A DNA stretch of 64,000 bases from Halopiger djelfimassiliensis (GCF_000455365.1 NZ_HG315684.1:764885-828884), one strand, 5' to 3'. Numbered from the stretch's first letter, positions 26,812-36,646 are shown. A program made the numbers and translations. Notes: generated by a model not told the origin, from the letters alone.

Positions 26812-27963
26812 CTACGACCGATCCTCGAGCGGAACGAACTCCCGGTTCTCGGGGCCGGTGTACCGTGCTCGCGGTCGAATGAGGCGGTTGTCCTCCTGGT
26901 ACTCGAGGACGTGAGCAATCCAGCCGCCGACGCGGCTCATCGCGAAGATCGGGGTGTACATGTCGATCGGAATGCCGAGCTGGTAGTAGACGGAGCCGGA
27001 GTAGAAATCGACGTTCGGGGCGATCCCCTTCTCGACGAGACCTTTCTCCTCGGTGAGGTACTGTTCGATGGTGGTGGTGTACTCGTACCACTTGTCCTCG
27101 CCGTTCTCGGCGAGTTCCCGGCTTCGCTCCTGAAGGATCTTCGCCCGTGGATCCTTGACGTTGTAGACGCGGTGGCCGAAGCCGGGAATGCGACGGCCTT
27201 CCTCGGTCGCCTGCTCGACCCACTCGCGGTGGTCGAGGTCGCTCTCGTCGATCTCCATGAGGATCTCCATGACGTCCTGATTTGCGCCCCCGTGCAGCGG
27301 TCCCGAGAGGGCGCTGACGCCGCCGGTGACGGCGCTGTAGATGTCGGCCATCGTCGAGCCGATCACCATCGCGGTAAACGTCGAAGCGTTCAGTCCGTGA
27401 TCGGCGTGCAGAATCAGCGCCTGATCGAAGGTTTCGGCCGCGATGTCGTCGGGTTCCTCGCCGGTCAGCATGTACAGAAAGTTCGCCGCAAGCCCGAGAT
27501 CCGGGTGGGGATCGACCGGCTCCTCATCGAGTCGATAGCGCTCGAACGCCGCGAGCGCGGTCGGGATCTTGGCGGTGATGCGCCGACCCTTGCGCAGCGT
27601 CGCCTCGAGATCGTCCGGTTCGGCGTCGGACTCGGGTTCGGTGGCCGAAAACATCGACACCGCAGTCCGGAGCGCGGCCATCGGTTTCTCGTCGGCCTCG
27701 GCGAGCCGTTCCATCGTCGCCAGCACGTCCTCGCTGACCTCGCGTTCCTCGTCTATCGAGTCGGTAAACTCGGCGAGTTCCGCCTCGGTCGGGAGGTGTC
27801 CGTGCCAGAGGAGGTACACGACCTCCTCGTAGCTCGCGCCGCGGGCGAGATCCTCGATCGGATAGCCCCGATAGATCAATCGCCCCTCGTCACCGTCGAT
27901 CGAGCTGAGTTCGGACTCTGCGACTAAGACACCCTCCAGCCCTTTCTTGAGGTCGGCTGCCAT
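26812..27963 (-). CDS. citZ: citrate synthase
   Basis: TCA-cycle enzyme condensing oxaloacetate and acetyl-CoA, 383 residues. It starts MAADLKKGLEGVLVAESELS, then GRLIYRGYPIEDLA, the opening pattern of type II-like archaeal/bacterial citrate and methylcitrate synthases. Catalytic histidines are in LHADHGLNASTF and PLHGGANQDVMEIL. GFGHRVYNVKDPRAKIL and the Asp-containing PNVDFYSGSVYY also match. The start at 27963 removes an unrelated N-terminal extension. Confidence 0.96.
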   Translation of the reverse strand: MAADLKKGLEGVLVAESELSSIDGDEGRLIYRGYPIEDLARGASYEEVVYLLWHGHLPTEAELAEFTDSIDEEREVSEDVLATMERLAEADEKPMAALRTAVSMFSATEPESDAEPDDLEATLRKGRRITAKIPTALAAFERYRLDEEPVDPHPDLGLAANFLYMLTGEEPDDIAAETFDQALILHADHGLNASTFTAMVIGSTMADIYSAVTGGVSALSGPLHGGANQDVMEILMEIDESDLDHREWVEQATEEGRRIPGFGHRVYNVKDPRAKILQERSRELAENGEDKWYEYTTTIEQYLTEEKGLVEKGIAPNVDFYSGSVYYQLGIPIDMYTPIFAMSRVGGWIAHVLEYQEDNRLIRPRARYTGPENREFVPLEDRS

Positions 27964-28212
27964 ACTGTGAGATTTTCGTGGGCGATGGAAAAGTATTGTC
28001 GTTTGGTCGCTGTTACCGGTCAATGTGTGAGATTTCGTCGCCGATTTTCGTTTCTCTTTCCGAACAGTTGTTTTGCCACGATGAAACCCGGTGTTAGTTC
28101 ATCATCATCGATTTCTCGCTATTCGACCGGATTATCTGACAAGACCTCGATCGGTCACGACGATAACTGACCGAACCGATATCCTGTCCGCTGTCGTCGA
28201 GCGGGCGCGACG

Positions 28213-28866
28213 CTACGACTCGAGGATCGCGTCCATGAGTTTCGTCTGGGCGGCCGCCAGATGTTCGGTAAACGTCGAGCGCGCAACGCCCAGCTCTTCG
28301 GCGACGTCGGTGGCGTTTGCGCCCTTGGGATACTCGAAGTATCCCATCTCGTGGGCCGTCTCGAGGATCTCCCGCTGTCGCGCGGTCAACGCTTCCCGAT
28401 CGACGATGACGGGATCGGACGAGTCGTCCTCGTGGTCCTGCGTGAGGTCTTCGACGAGCACGCCGTCGAACCGTTCCCGGAGGTCGTCGACGATCTCGGC
28501 AATCTCCTCGAGTTCGACGGTGCGAAACGACAGGAGCAACGACCCCTCCTGTGCCCGCACGGACGTGATCGGCGTTCCCGTTTCCTCGACGATTTCACAC
28601 GCGCAGTCGCCGGTACTCTCCCGCTCGAACCGATACACCGACTCCCGTTCATTTGTCTGTACGGGTGTCAGTTCGGGGTCGGCGGAGGTTTCACCCTCGA
28701 ATGCGGCGTCGCCGGGGATGCCGAACTCCTCGACCACGGTTCCGCCTTCGGCGGTCGACCGTGTTCGGCTCACCGAATCGATGGGTTCGTCGACGGTCGC
28801 CGAGACGTCGGCGACTGGACACCGGACCGGATCGTCGACCACGACGGTCGCGCGAAAGCCTGACAT
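28213..28866 (-). CDS. Bat-type helix-turn-helix regulator (HTH-10 family)
   Basis: Regulator of 217 residues. The C-terminal 55 residues are an HTH-10 domain (ALTARQREILETAHEMGYFE, then ATDVAEELGVARSTFTEHLA), named after bacterio-opsin activator. The N-terminal 150 residues resemble the sensor part of haloarchaeal single-component Bat-like proteins, with several cysteines (DDPVRCP, GDCACEI) that could be redox or metal sensitive. Flanking genes are citrate synthase and sepF, with no obvious target. Confidence 0.9.
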   Translation of the reverse strand: MSGFRATVVVDDPVRCPVADVSATVDEPIDSVSRTRSTAEGGTVVEEFGIPGDAAFEGETSADPELTPVQTNERESVYRFERESTGDCACEIVEETGTPITSVRAQEGSLLLSFRTVELEEIAEIVDDLRERFDGVLVEDLTQDHEDDSSDPVIVDREALTARQREILETAHEMGYFEYPKGANATDVAEELGVARSTFTEHLAAAQTKLMDAILES

Positions 28867-29049
28867 ACCAGTAGCTACAGACGCAGGGGCTATAACTCGA
28901 CCCAGGAATTCCCGGACCGTGAAAACACCGCACAGCCATTCGGTGTCGTTCCGACCAGTAGCGACCGACCGGGGGTCGGCACGGTCAGGGAATCGATAGC
29001 TGGACGCCCGGAACGCTCGAGCCGTCGAAAAAGGGAGAAGGTGATCCGG

Positions 29050-29415
29050 TCAGACCTGCTGGCCGAGTTTCTCGCGGCTGATCCGGACGCCGGTCGGCGT
29101 GATAATCATCTGGTCGTCGCCCTTCCGGACGATGTCGCCGTCGACCTCCTGGGCGACCTGGCGGAGTTCGTCGACGATGTGCTCGACGGTGCTGTCCTCG
29201 GTTCGCAGACGGGTGATATCCGCGATGACGATGTCGCCGTCGTAGACGGCGTCTTTGATGTCGATCGCGTCCGCCTGATTATTCACTTCCGCGATATGTA
29301 CCTGCATCGCTGCTGCGTCGGCTGAACTCGCCGATACGTCGTCGAGATCCAGTTCGACGTACTCCTCGGCAGTCCGGGACTGCCCCCCGCCGAGAATCTT
29401 GCTCATAAGTCCCAT
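29050..29415 (-). CDS. sepF: archaeal cell division protein SepF
   Basis: FtsZ membrane anchor of 121 residues. The N-terminus (MGLMSKILGG) is a short membrane-targeting segment, followed by an acidic linker. Residues 40-121 are the SepF/CdvB-independent division core with VYDGDIVIADITRLR and DGDIVRKGDDQMIITPTGVR. An alternative ATG at 29406 would remove three residues. SepF is essential for FtsZ-based division in haloarchaea studied so far (family knowledge). Confidence 0.92.
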   Translation of the reverse strand: MGLMSKILGGGQSRTAEEYVELDLDDVSASSADAAAMQVHIAEVNNQADAIDIKDAVYDGDIVIADITRLRTEDSTVEHIVDELRQVAQEVDGDIVRKGDDQMIITPTGVRISREKLGQQV

Positions 29416-29587
29416 TGGCGTTATCCACCGCCGCCGTCAGTATAGTTCTTACGTCAGACACCTTCCGTAATCGAAACGTGTCCGCTTGCTGTCCGAAGCG
29501 ACGAATCGGCCGTCGGTCCCCGGTCCGGACCGCGAGGCCTGCCGGTGGCGACTGGTTTTTCCTCTCGGAAACCGATTCTTCCGACCG

Positions 29588-30358
29588 ATGACGGTTAGCC
29601 TCTGCGTCCACGAGGAGTACGAAACCGACGACGGGGAACGCCACGAGCGATTCGGCGTCGCGGTGACGACACGTCTCCCCGGTGTCGGGACGCTCTGTCC
29701 GTTCGTCAGCGAACACGGTGCCGTCGCGACCCAGAGTCTGGTCAACGTCGACCTCGGCGAGCGCGGGATCGAGTACATCGAGGACGGACTGGCGATCGAC
29801 GACGCACTCGAGGCGCTGCTCAACGCCGACGACGGCGCACCACAGCGGCAACTCCACGGCGTCGACGCCGACGATACCTTCGCGTTCTCCGGGGCGGCGT
29901 GTGTCGACTGGTTCGGCCACCGCGAGGGCGACCACTACACCGTCGCCGGAAACATGCTCACCGGCCCGGCCGTACTGGAGGCGACCGCGGACCGGTACGA
30001 AGCGACGGCCGTCCACGGGACGACCGACCGGTCGACCGGCCCGGGCGGCGTCGACGGTGCGGTCGAAACCGACCCCCTCGCGAAACGCCTGATCGATGCG
30101 CTCGGGGCGGGTCATCTCGAGGGCGGTGACAAACGCGAGGAACTGCCCGTCCAGAGCGCGGCGGTAGTCGTCGAGACGACCGAATCCCACCCCGTCGAAC
30201 CGCCGTACAACGACTTGCGGGTCGACGCGACCGAGACCCCGATCGCGGACCTGCGCGAGACCTACGGCCTCGCGTTGCAGGGATACGCGGACACGCTCGC
30301 CCGGTACGAAGGAGCATACGAGGCCGACTCGCTGGACGAAACCGGCGAAACGACGTGA
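29588..30358 (+). CDS. DUF1028 family protein (Ntn-hydrolase-like fold)
   Basis: Soluble protein of 256 residues. Family features are the early FGVAVTTRLPGVGTLCPFVS and GAVATQSLVNVDLGERGIEY region, GNMLTGPAVLEATADRY, and the later VETTESHPVEPPYNDLRVDA. DUF1028 proteins adopt an Ntn-hydrolase-like fold, but the reaction is not established. An acidic insertion of about 35 residues sits before DPLAKRLIDAL. It is divergent from sepF and convergent with the PUA gene. Confidence 0.82.
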   Translation: MTVSLCVHEEYETDDGERHERFGVAVTTRLPGVGTLCPFVSEHGAVATQSLVNVDLGERGIEYIEDGLAIDDALEALLNADDGAPQRQLHGVDADDTFAFSGAACVDWFGHREGDHYTVAGNMLTGPAVLEATADRYEATAVHGTTDRSTGPGGVDGAVETDPLAKRLIDALGAGHLEGGDKREELPVQSAAVVVETTESHPVEPPYNDLRVDATETPIADLRETYGLALQGYADTLARYEGAYEADSLDETGETT

Positions 30359-30428
30359 TTCCTCGACGACGAAGAATCGGTGGCCCCGGCGACGGGCGGT
30401 CACGCCGCGAGACGCTCGCGGTCCGCGG

Positions 30429-30908
30429 TCACCCGGTAAACTCGTAGAGGTCGTCGCCGACGTGATGCAGCGAGTCGACGACCTTCCCCTCGTCGCCGGC
30501 CATCTCCGAGCCGTCGACGCGGGCACGACCGACCGCGAGCACCTTGCCGTGGGACTCCTCGGCGATGACGACCAGATCATCCGCCGAGATGTCGTCGGTC
30601 GCCTCCGTGATCCCCGGGCGCATCACGTCGGCCCCATCGCTGACGAACGAGACGGCCCCGGCGTCGACGGTCACCAGCCGTCGATCGGGGTCGTAGGCGT
30701 TGGCACCACGAACCGTGAGGAACGGTTTCTCGTCGAAGTACGCGACCTGTGGCTCGCCGTCGATGAGGACGACGATCCAGTCCATGTCTTCGAACTCGAC
30801 CCGCTCGTAGGCGTTGCCGCCCGGCGAGACGCCGAGTTTCTCGGCGAGATCGTCCTCGAGATCCGAGACGGCATCACTGCGGAGGTGATGGCGAGACTTG
30901 ACCTGCAT
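30429..30908 (-). CDS. PUA domain RNA-binding protein
   Basis: Protein of 159 residues. The N-terminal half starts MQVKSRHHLRSDAVSDLEDD, similar to the pre-PUA domain of MCT-1/Tma20-like archaeal proteins. Residues 75-155 form a PUA domain (RLVTVDAGAVSFVSDGADVM, RPGIT, VVIAEESHGKVLAVGRA). It likely binds tRNA, rRNA or translation complexes. The start at 30908 is chosen; a longer in-frame extension is not conserved-looking. Confidence 0.88.
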   Translation of the reverse strand: MQVKSRHHLRSDAVSDLEDDLAEKLGVSPGGNAYERVEFEDMDWIVVLIDGEPQVAYFDEKPFLTVRGANAYDPDRRLVTVDAGAVSFVSDGADVMRPGITEATDDISADDLVVIAEESHGKVLAVGRARVDGSEMAGDEGKVVDSLHHVGDDLYEFTG

Positions 30909-31030
30909 GTCCGGCCCAACGGCCGGTCGAGAGATAAAAGGCCCGTTCCCCGACCGCTCGGACAGACAGACAGTGGTTTCGGTCGAAACACGTGCCAATC
31001 GATAAGTAATAGCACGATGTCGGATGGGGT

Positions 31031-31321
31031 ATGTGGCCTTCCCGGAACCGGACTGAGACGGTCACGTGTCTCGCCTGTGGCGATCAGGTTCCCCGGTCGA
31101 TGGCCCGCGAGTACGACAAGTACGGCGACCGCTGGGACCGCGAGGACAAAGCATTCGAACACCTCTGTAAGTCGTGTCACGGCGACCTGTGTCACCACCC
31201 GCGCGACGAACTCGAGGAGTTGCTCGTGGAACTCGACGCCGGCGAGACGGGGCAGGATGCGTTCCTGTACGGCTATCTTTCGACGGTGGAAGAACGGTAC
31301 GGGACACTCGAGGAACGATAA
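31031..31321 (+). CDS. small zinc-finger protein
   Basis: Protein of 96 residues with two CxxC-type pairs, VTCLACGDQVPR at residues 11-22 and HLCKSCHGDLCHHPRDELE at about 43-61, giving a possible zinc-ribbon plus extra Cys/His ligands. The acidic C-terminus is helical. It resembles conserved haloarchaeal zinc-finger proteins without assigned function. It is convergent with the ABC exporter permease, one base between stop codons. Confidence 0.78.
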   Translation: MWPSRNRTETVTCLACGDQVPRSMAREYDKYGDRWDREDKAFEHLCKSCHGDLCHHPRDELEELLVELDAGETGQDAFLYGYLSTVEERYGTLEER

Positions 31322-31322
31322 C

Positions 31323-32114
31323 CTAGAGGTCGCTGGTGGCGAACCGGCGGACGCCGAGAGCGGGGGCGAACAGACACCACCCGAGCAGGACAGCGCTGCC
31401 GAACGCCGCCAGCCGTCGATCGGCCCCGTCGCCGACGAGGACTTCGATCACTCGTTGATAGGCAAGCGTCGGCGAAAGGAGTCGGACGTACGCGGCCCAC
31501 CACGGCTCCTGAGCGGCCGTTTCGAAGCCGTTGACGACGTATTCGATGCCGCCGGGGACGAAGTACCATCCGAACACGAAAAGCAGGAACACGACGAACG
31601 CACAGACGGACGCCCACGTCTGTTCCCGCGTGAACGCGGACAGACAGATCGCTATCGCGACGAAAGCGAGCCCGAGACCCGCGGTCGCGACGAGAAACCC
31701 CACCAGTTCCGCGGCGGCCAGCTCGACACGAAAGACCAGCGTGACGAGCACGGCCGCCGCGACGCCCGCGACGATCGAGACCGCGAGGATAGCATACCGA
31801 CCCAGATAGGTCCCGATGACGATGTCGGTCCGATCGTGTGGCATGCCCAGCAGGAGGGCCAACTGGCCGTTTGCCCGCGGTTTGACGATCGCCGCGTAGG
31901 AGAGCATCAACCCGACTGCGGGGACGAGCAACATACTGACGAGCATGAGGCGTTCGACGAGAGCTGCCGGCTGGGCGGTCCCGCTCCGTGCCTGATTAGC
32001 ATGAAGGGACGCGATGAGTCCGAACACCAGCACGAACATCGCGGCGTTCGTGTGCAGTTGCCGGTTGCGGAGCGCGTCACCGATCTCCTTTCGAGCGATC
32101 GATCGCCAACTCAT
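31323..32114 (-). CDS. ABC-2 type transporter permease
   Basis: Membrane protein of 263 residues with six predicted helices. It starts WRSIARKEIGDALRNRQLH, the usual N-terminal pattern of NosY/ABC-2 permeases in haloarchaea. KPRANGQLALLLGMPHDRTD is a characteristic cytosolic loop. Together with the ATPase gene, which overlaps it by 4 bases, it forms an exporter whose substrate is unknown. Confidence 0.88.
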   Translation of the reverse strand: MSWRSIARKEIGDALRNRQLHTNAAMFVLVFGLIASLHANQARSGTAQPAALVERLMLVSMLLVPAVGLMLSYAAIVKPRANGQLALLLGMPHDRTDIVIGTYLGRYAILAVSIVAGVAAAVLVTLVFRVELAAAELVGFLVATAGLGLAFVAIAICLSAFTREQTWASVCAFVVFLLFVFGWYFVPGGIEYVVNGFETAAQEPWWAAYVRLLSPTLAYQRVIEVLVGDGADRRLAAFGSAVLLGWCLFAPALGVRRFATSDL

Positions 32115-33019
32115 CGTGAACCCCCCGTGTAGGAGACGAACACTTCCTCGAGCGAAGCCTCGCCGGTCGTAAAGTCCCGAACCGTACCCCCTGCGGCCCT
32201 GATCTCGTCGAGTACCGTCAGTTTCGCGTCGGTCGTACAGGCGACCACGAGGCTGCCGTCGCGCTCGAGGACTGACGAGACGCCCTCGAGTTCGCTCACG
32301 GCGGATGCGATCTCGGCGGGATCGTCGACCAGTTCGACCCGCAGCTCCGCGTCGGCGTCGACCGCCCCGCGGAGCCCGTCGATAGTGTCGACGGCGACGA
32401 GTTCGCCTGCTCGCAGGATGGCGACGCGGTCGGCGACCACCTCGACCTGTTCGAGAATATGACTCGAGAAAAAGACGGTCGCACCGCGATCGCACTCCTC
32501 GCGGACGATCTCGCGCATGCGTCTGACGCCGTGTGGGTCGAGACCGGCCGACGGTTCGTCCAGGATCAACAGGTCGGGAGTCCCCACGAGCGCCATCGCC
32601 AGCGCGAGTCGCTGGGCCATTCCCTTCGAGTAGTCGCGGGCCGGCCGATTCGCGACGTCCTCGAGCCCGACGCGTTCGAGGAGCGTGTCGGGATCGTCGT
32701 CGGCATCGTTGGCTTCGATCGCGTACTCGAGGTGTTGCCGGCCGGTCATCGTCTCGAACGGGGCGAATCCCTCGGGGAGAATGCCGACCCGTTCCCTGAC
32801 GGCGACGGGATCGGCGGTGACGTCGTGGCCGAGAACCTCGACCGTTCCGGACGACGGATGAGTATAGTGTAACAGGATATCGATCGTCGTCGACTTGCCG
32901 GCACCGTTGGGACCGAGAAAGCCGAACACTTCGCCGCCGTCGACGGTGAGATCGATCCCGCGCAGGGCGTGTATCCGACCGAACCGCTTCGTGACGTTCC
33001 GGAGGGCGATCGCCGTCAT
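32111..33019 (-). CDS. ABC transporter ATP-binding protein (ABC-2 exporter type)
   Basis: Cytosolic ATPase of 302 residues. It has Walker A in FLGPNGAGKSTTIDILL near residue 38, a Q-loop (GILPEGFAPFETMTGRQ), the signature DYSKGMAQRLALAMALVG and Walker B LLILDEPSAGLDPHG. The last 85 residues form the regulatory extension seen in CcmA/NatA-like proteins. It precedes and overlaps the permease gene. A strong AT-rich promoter element (AATATATATTATG) lies just upstream. Confidence 0.94.
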   Translation of the reverse strand: MTAIALRNVTKRFGRIHALRGIDLTVDGGEVFGFLGPNGAGKSTTIDILLHYTHPSSGTVEVLGHDVTADPVAVRERVGILPEGFAPFETMTGRQHLEYAIEANDADDDPDTLLERVGLEDVANRPARDYSKGMAQRLALAMALVGTPDLLILDEPSAGLDPHGVRRMREIVREECDRGATVFFSSHILEQVEVVADRVAILRAGELVAVDTIDGLRGAVDADAELRVELVDDPAEIASAVSELEGVSSVLERDGSLVVACTTDAKLTVLDEIRAAGGTVRDFTTGEASLEEVFVSYTGGSR

Positions 33020-33136
33020 GCCCTAAGTTTCGCGTCCCAAACATAATATATATTTACAAACCGTTCGATTCGGGGGACACGATTCCCGCTCCCGTATCCC
33101 GACACGACTTTCACCCTCACGTCCGTACCCTTCGTC

Positions 33137-34441
33137 ATGAGCGACGATGCCGACGCACAGGCCGACGCCGGTACGGCCGAAGGCCAGGGACCCGTCGAGA
33201 TCTCCGAGGACCTCGCGCGCCACCTCGAGAACAAGCGCGAGGAACTGTTCGAGAAGTTCGAGATTCCGGACGCCTTCCCCCCGGAAGTACTCGAAGAGGC
33301 CGAGGAACGCACCGAGGACGTCCAGTCCGAAATCACCGAGGAGATCGACGACCGCGAGGATCTCCGGGACCTGACGACCTGGACGACCGACCCGATCGAC
33401 GCGCAGGACTTCGACGACGCGCTCTCGGTCGAGGAACGCGAGGACGAGTACGTGCTTTGGGTCCACATCGCCGACGTGACCCACTACGTCAACCCCGAGA
33501 CGGCGATGTGGGACGAAGCCGTCGAGCGCGGGAACACGGTTTACCTGCCCGGCTACACCCTCCACATGCTGCCGCCGGTGCTCGCCGAGACCGTCTGTTC
33601 GCTCGTGCCTAACGAGGAACGGCTCGCCCACACCGTCGAGATGCACCTCGACAAGGAGACGCTCTCCTACGAGACGATCGACATCTACAAGTCGGTCATC
33701 GAATCCGACGAGCGGCTCACCTACACGCAGGCCGAAAATCGGCTCGAGGACCCCGACGCCCCGCTGCACGAGGAGAACAAACTGGTATACGAGCTGGCCG
33801 AACGGATGCACGAACAGCGCAAGGAGGACGGCTCGCTCGTCCTGAACCCGACCCGTGACCGCGCCCACACCATCATCGAGGAGTGTATGCTGAAGGCCAA
33901 CAAGGCCGTCACGCACGAACTCATGTGGAACCGGGGCGTCGAGGCGATGTACCGGGTCCACCCCCAGCCCAGCCCCGACGAGTGGTCCGAAGCCCTCCAG
34001 GAGATTCAGGATCTGGATGGCGTCTCGATTCCCGGCGAGGCATGGGACGACCCGCGGAAAGCGGTCAACGCGACGCTCGAGGAAGCGCCCGGCCGCCAAC
34101 TCGACAAGATCCAGTGGGCGGTGATGAAAGTGATGCCCCGTGCACGGTACATGAACGACCCGTTCGGCGGCCACCACGCGCTGAACTTCGAGATTTACGG
34201 GCACTTCACGAGCCCCATTCGGCGGCTCAGCGACCTGATCAACCACTGGATCGTCTACAAAAACGACGTGCCGGAGAACCTCGTGGAACTCTGTGATCGC
34301 GCCAGCGACAAGCAAAAAGCCGCCGAGCAGTGCGAACGCGAGTACAAACAGTTCCTCGAAGAGGTCGGCCTCGATCCGATGGCGGTCAACAACCGCGGGA
34401 TCGAAGTGGTCGACGAGAGCGAGGCCGAGAAGACGCTGTAG
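33137..34441 (+). CDS. rnr: RNase R family exoribonuclease (RNB domain only)
   Basis: 3'-5' exoribonuclease of 434 residues, much shorter than bacterial RNase R. The RNB catalytic motif is complete: TTDPIDAQDFDDALSVEE carries the metal-binding aspartates. YVLWVHIADVTHYVNP and LPPVLAETVCSLVPNEERL follow, and the C-terminal HFTSPIRRLSDLINHWIV is present. No cold-shock or S1 domain is visible, as known for haloarchaeal RNase R. Haloarchaea that lack the exosome depend on such an enzyme for RNA decay (family knowledge). Confidence 0.94.
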   Translation: MSDDADAQADAGTAEGQGPVEISEDLARHLENKREELFEKFEIPDAFPPEVLEEAEERTEDVQSEITEEIDDREDLRDLTTWTTDPIDAQDFDDALSVEEREDEYVLWVHIADVTHYVNPETAMWDEAVERGNTVYLPGYTLHMLPPVLAETVCSLVPNEERLAHTVEMHLDKETLSYETIDIYKSVIESDERLTYTQAENRLEDPDAPLHEENKLVYELAERMHEQRKEDGSLVLNPTRDRAHTIIEECMLKANKAVTHELMWNRGVEAMYRVHPQPSPDEWSEALQEIQDLDGVSIPGEAWDDPRKAVNATLEEAPGRQLDKIQWAVMKVMPRARYMNDPFGGHHALNFEIYGHFTSPIRRLSDLINHWIVYKNDVPENLVELCDRASDKQKAAEQCEREYKQFLEEVGLDPMAVNNRGIEVVDESEAEKTL

Positions 34442-34465
34442 CCGGCGGAACGCGAAACCGATCGC

Positions 34466-35008
34466 TCACCGCGACAGCGGTTTCTCGTAGACGTGCTCTT
34501 CGATTCCATCGCCGAGATCCGTCTGCCGGGTTGTTTGCCGCTCGAACCCACGGGATTCGTAAAACGAGATTCCGACTTCGTTGTCCGCGAGGACGGAGAG
34601 GCGAAGACGATCGAACGTGCCCGCGGTTTCGGTCTCGAGACGCTCCAGTAGCGCGGTTCCCGTGCCGTCACCCCAGCGGTCCGGATGGACGTAGAGTCGC
34701 ACCAGATAGCCGACGGAAGCGTCCTCCGGCCACGGAACGACGTGGGCGAAGCCGCGGCAGCCGGTCCCGGACATACCGGTCTCGGCCTCCCGGAGCGGCG
34801 CGCCGGCGACGAGGAAGACGGCGTCGTCGCGGCCGCCGGCCTCGTCGATCGACGACTCGAGGTCGTCGATCGCGTACCACTCGTCGACGACGTCGTCGAC
34901 CCGCTCCGCGCCGAGGATGCCGTCGTAGGCGGCGTGCCAGCTTTCCCGTGCCGTTTCATGAACGGCCCAGACGTCGTCGGTCGTCGCCTGCCGTACGTCT
35001 CGAGTCAC
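34466..35008 (-). CDS. GNAT family N-acetyltransferase
   Basis: Acetyltransferase of 180 residues. Motif A for acetyl-CoA is YLVRLYVHPDRWGDGTGTAL near residue 105, followed by LLERLETETAG. The C-terminal LSVLADNEVGISFYESRGFE is a typical GNAT motif B. Early residues (RESWHAAYDGILG) are frequent in haloarchaeal GNATs. The acceptor substrate is unknown. Confidence 0.9.
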   Translation of the reverse strand: MTRDVRQATTDDVWAVHETARESWHAAYDGILGAERVDDVVDEWYAIDDLESSIDEAGGRDDAVFLVAGAPLREAETGMSGTGCRGFAHVVPWPEDASVGYLVRLYVHPDRWGDGTGTALLERLETETAGTFDRLRLSVLADNEVGISFYESRGFERQTTRQTDLGDGIEEHVYEKPLSR

Positions 35009-35120
35009 GCGTCCGTCGTATCACCGGACCAACCAAAAGCCTGTTGCTGGCCGCTGAGCGGTCCCGACACGGCGCGGGTCGAGAGACGGATTCGAAACCC
35101 GAAGCCGTCGACGAACGGGA

Positions 35121-36578
35121 CTACAGCGACGGCTCCCGAGAGCTGGCTCCGACGCAGTGCTGTCGATCCCCGAGTTCGGCACACGCCTCCCTGATGAGAC
35201 CGTCGAGGATCTCGGGCGTCGTCGGGTGATACGCACGGTTGGGGAGATCGCGGACGTCGAGTCCCAGTTCGACGACGACCTGCATCGTCTTTGCCATCAC
35301 GTCGGCGTGGAGGTGCAGGCCCTGATACCCCAGCACGGCCCCCGTCTCGGCGTTGACGACCAGCGTCGCCCGCCCTTCGGGGTGGTTTTTCGTCCGGAAC
35401 ACGCCGTCGGACGCTGCCTCGCGGGTGACGACGAACGTCTCCATCCCCGACTCCGCGGCCGTCCGCGGCGTGTGGCCGATCCGGACGAACGGAGTGACGC
35501 CCAGCCCCGAAAAGATCACGTGGTGTGGGACGTTGACGTAGGGTTCACACCCCTCGCCGCGGGAGTGGGAAACGATGTTCTCGGCGGCCGCGAACCCCTG
35601 TTCTTTGGCCACGTGGAGGATTGGCTCGCGGCCGTTCGCGTCGCCGACGACGAACACCCGCCCGTCGTCGGCCGCCTGCATCGTCGGCTCGACCCAGCGG
35701 TCTCCGGGCTCGAGTCGCGTCTGCTCGAGTCCAAGCCCGTCAAGGGCAGGGCGTCGGCCGGTGAAACAGTAGAGTTGCTCGGCCTCGAGCGCCCGTTTTT
35801 CCCCTGCCTGTTCGACGACCAGCCGAACGCCGCCGTCGTCGGTCTGCTCGAGGTGCTTTTCGTCGGCGTTCGTCAGGATCTCGATCCCGAACCGATCGCG
35901 GTAGAGGTCGAGGATCGAATCGCCGTAGGCCGGTTCCAGTTCCTCGAGCGGCCGGTCGTCGTGTTCGATGACTGTGAGGTCGACGCCGCCGACCTCGCTC
36001 AGGTACGGCGCGAGTTCGAGTCCGATGTAGCCAAACCCCATGACGATCCCGGTCTCGGGGAACTCGGTCGCGTCCAGTACGTCCGCGCTGGTCTCGAACT
36101 CGACTGCGTCGATCCCCGGTATCGTCGGGACCGACGGCACCGAACCCGTTGCGACGACGACGTACGACGGCTCGAGCCGTCGATCGCCGACCGCGAGCAC
36201 CCGGTCGTCGACGAACCGCGCGGTTTCGTGTACGAACTCGACGCCGTCGTTCTCGGCGAGTTCGTGCACGTGACGCCGGCGGTGTTCGGCGAACCCGGAT
36301 ACGTGGTCGTCCTTTCGGGCGACGACCGCCTCGGGATCGATCTCGGGAGCACCCGTCAGCCGGTCGTCGTGGCGCGCCTGATAGCGGTGCTGTCCGGCCG
36401 AGAGCACGTCTTTGGAGGGCATACAGCCCCGGAGAATACAGAGCCCGCCACCCGGATCACCGTCGTCGATCAGCGTCAGTTCGAGGTCGTCCGCGAACTC
36501 GTCGGCCCGCTCGAGGAGTTCGTCGGCGACGGCAACACCTGCGCTGCCGTACGCGCCGACGATGGCGACGTGGACCAT
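35121..36578 (-). CDS. dihydrolipoyl dehydrogenase-like NAD(P)/FAD disulfide oxidoreductase
   Basis: Flavoprotein of 485 residues of the pyridine nucleotide-disulfide oxidoreductase class. The N-terminal dinucleotide site is VAIVGAYGSAGVAVADEL, with a less usual GxxGSxG. The redox disulfide is in GGLCILRGCMPSKDVL near residues 49-54. VMGFGYIGLELAPYL is the NAD(P) site, and VFVVGDANGREPILHVAKEQ closes the FAD domain. The C-terminal dimer domain has ETGAVLGYQGLHLHADVM. The usual catalytic HPT near the C-terminus is replaced by YHPTTPEIL, which retains the His-Pro. No E2/E3 operon is adjacent, so the true substrate is open. Confidence 0.85.
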   Translation of the reverse strand: MVHVAIVGAYGSAGVAVADELLERADEFADDLELTLIDDGDPGGGLCILRGCMPSKDVLSAGQHRYQARHDDRLTGAPEIDPEAVVARKDDHVSGFAEHRRRHVHELAENDGVEFVHETARFVDDRVLAVGDRRLEPSYVVVATGSVPSVPTIPGIDAVEFETSADVLDATEFPETGIVMGFGYIGLELAPYLSEVGGVDLTVIEHDDRPLEELEPAYGDSILDLYRDRFGIEILTNADEKHLEQTDDGGVRLVVEQAGEKRALEAEQLYCFTGRRPALDGLGLEQTRLEPGDRWVEPTMQAADDGRVFVVGDANGREPILHVAKEQGFAAAENIVSHSRGEGCEPYVNVPHHVIFSGLGVTPFVRIGHTPRTAAESGMETFVVTREAASDGVFRTKNHPEGRATLVVNAETGAVLGYQGLHLHADVMAKTMQVVVELGLDVRDLPNRAYHPTTPEILDGLIREACAELGDRQHCVGASSREPSL

Positions 36579-36646
36579 ACGCGGTGGACGACCCGAACGC
36601 AAAAAGACGTTGTCCGATCGTGGCCGGACGACGCAGGCGAGAACCG

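Noticed and set aside
33137-34441. RNase R missing S1 and cold-shock domains as a possible truncation
   Set aside because: Haloarchaeal RNase R is known to consist of the RNB domain alone; start, stop and motifs are complete.
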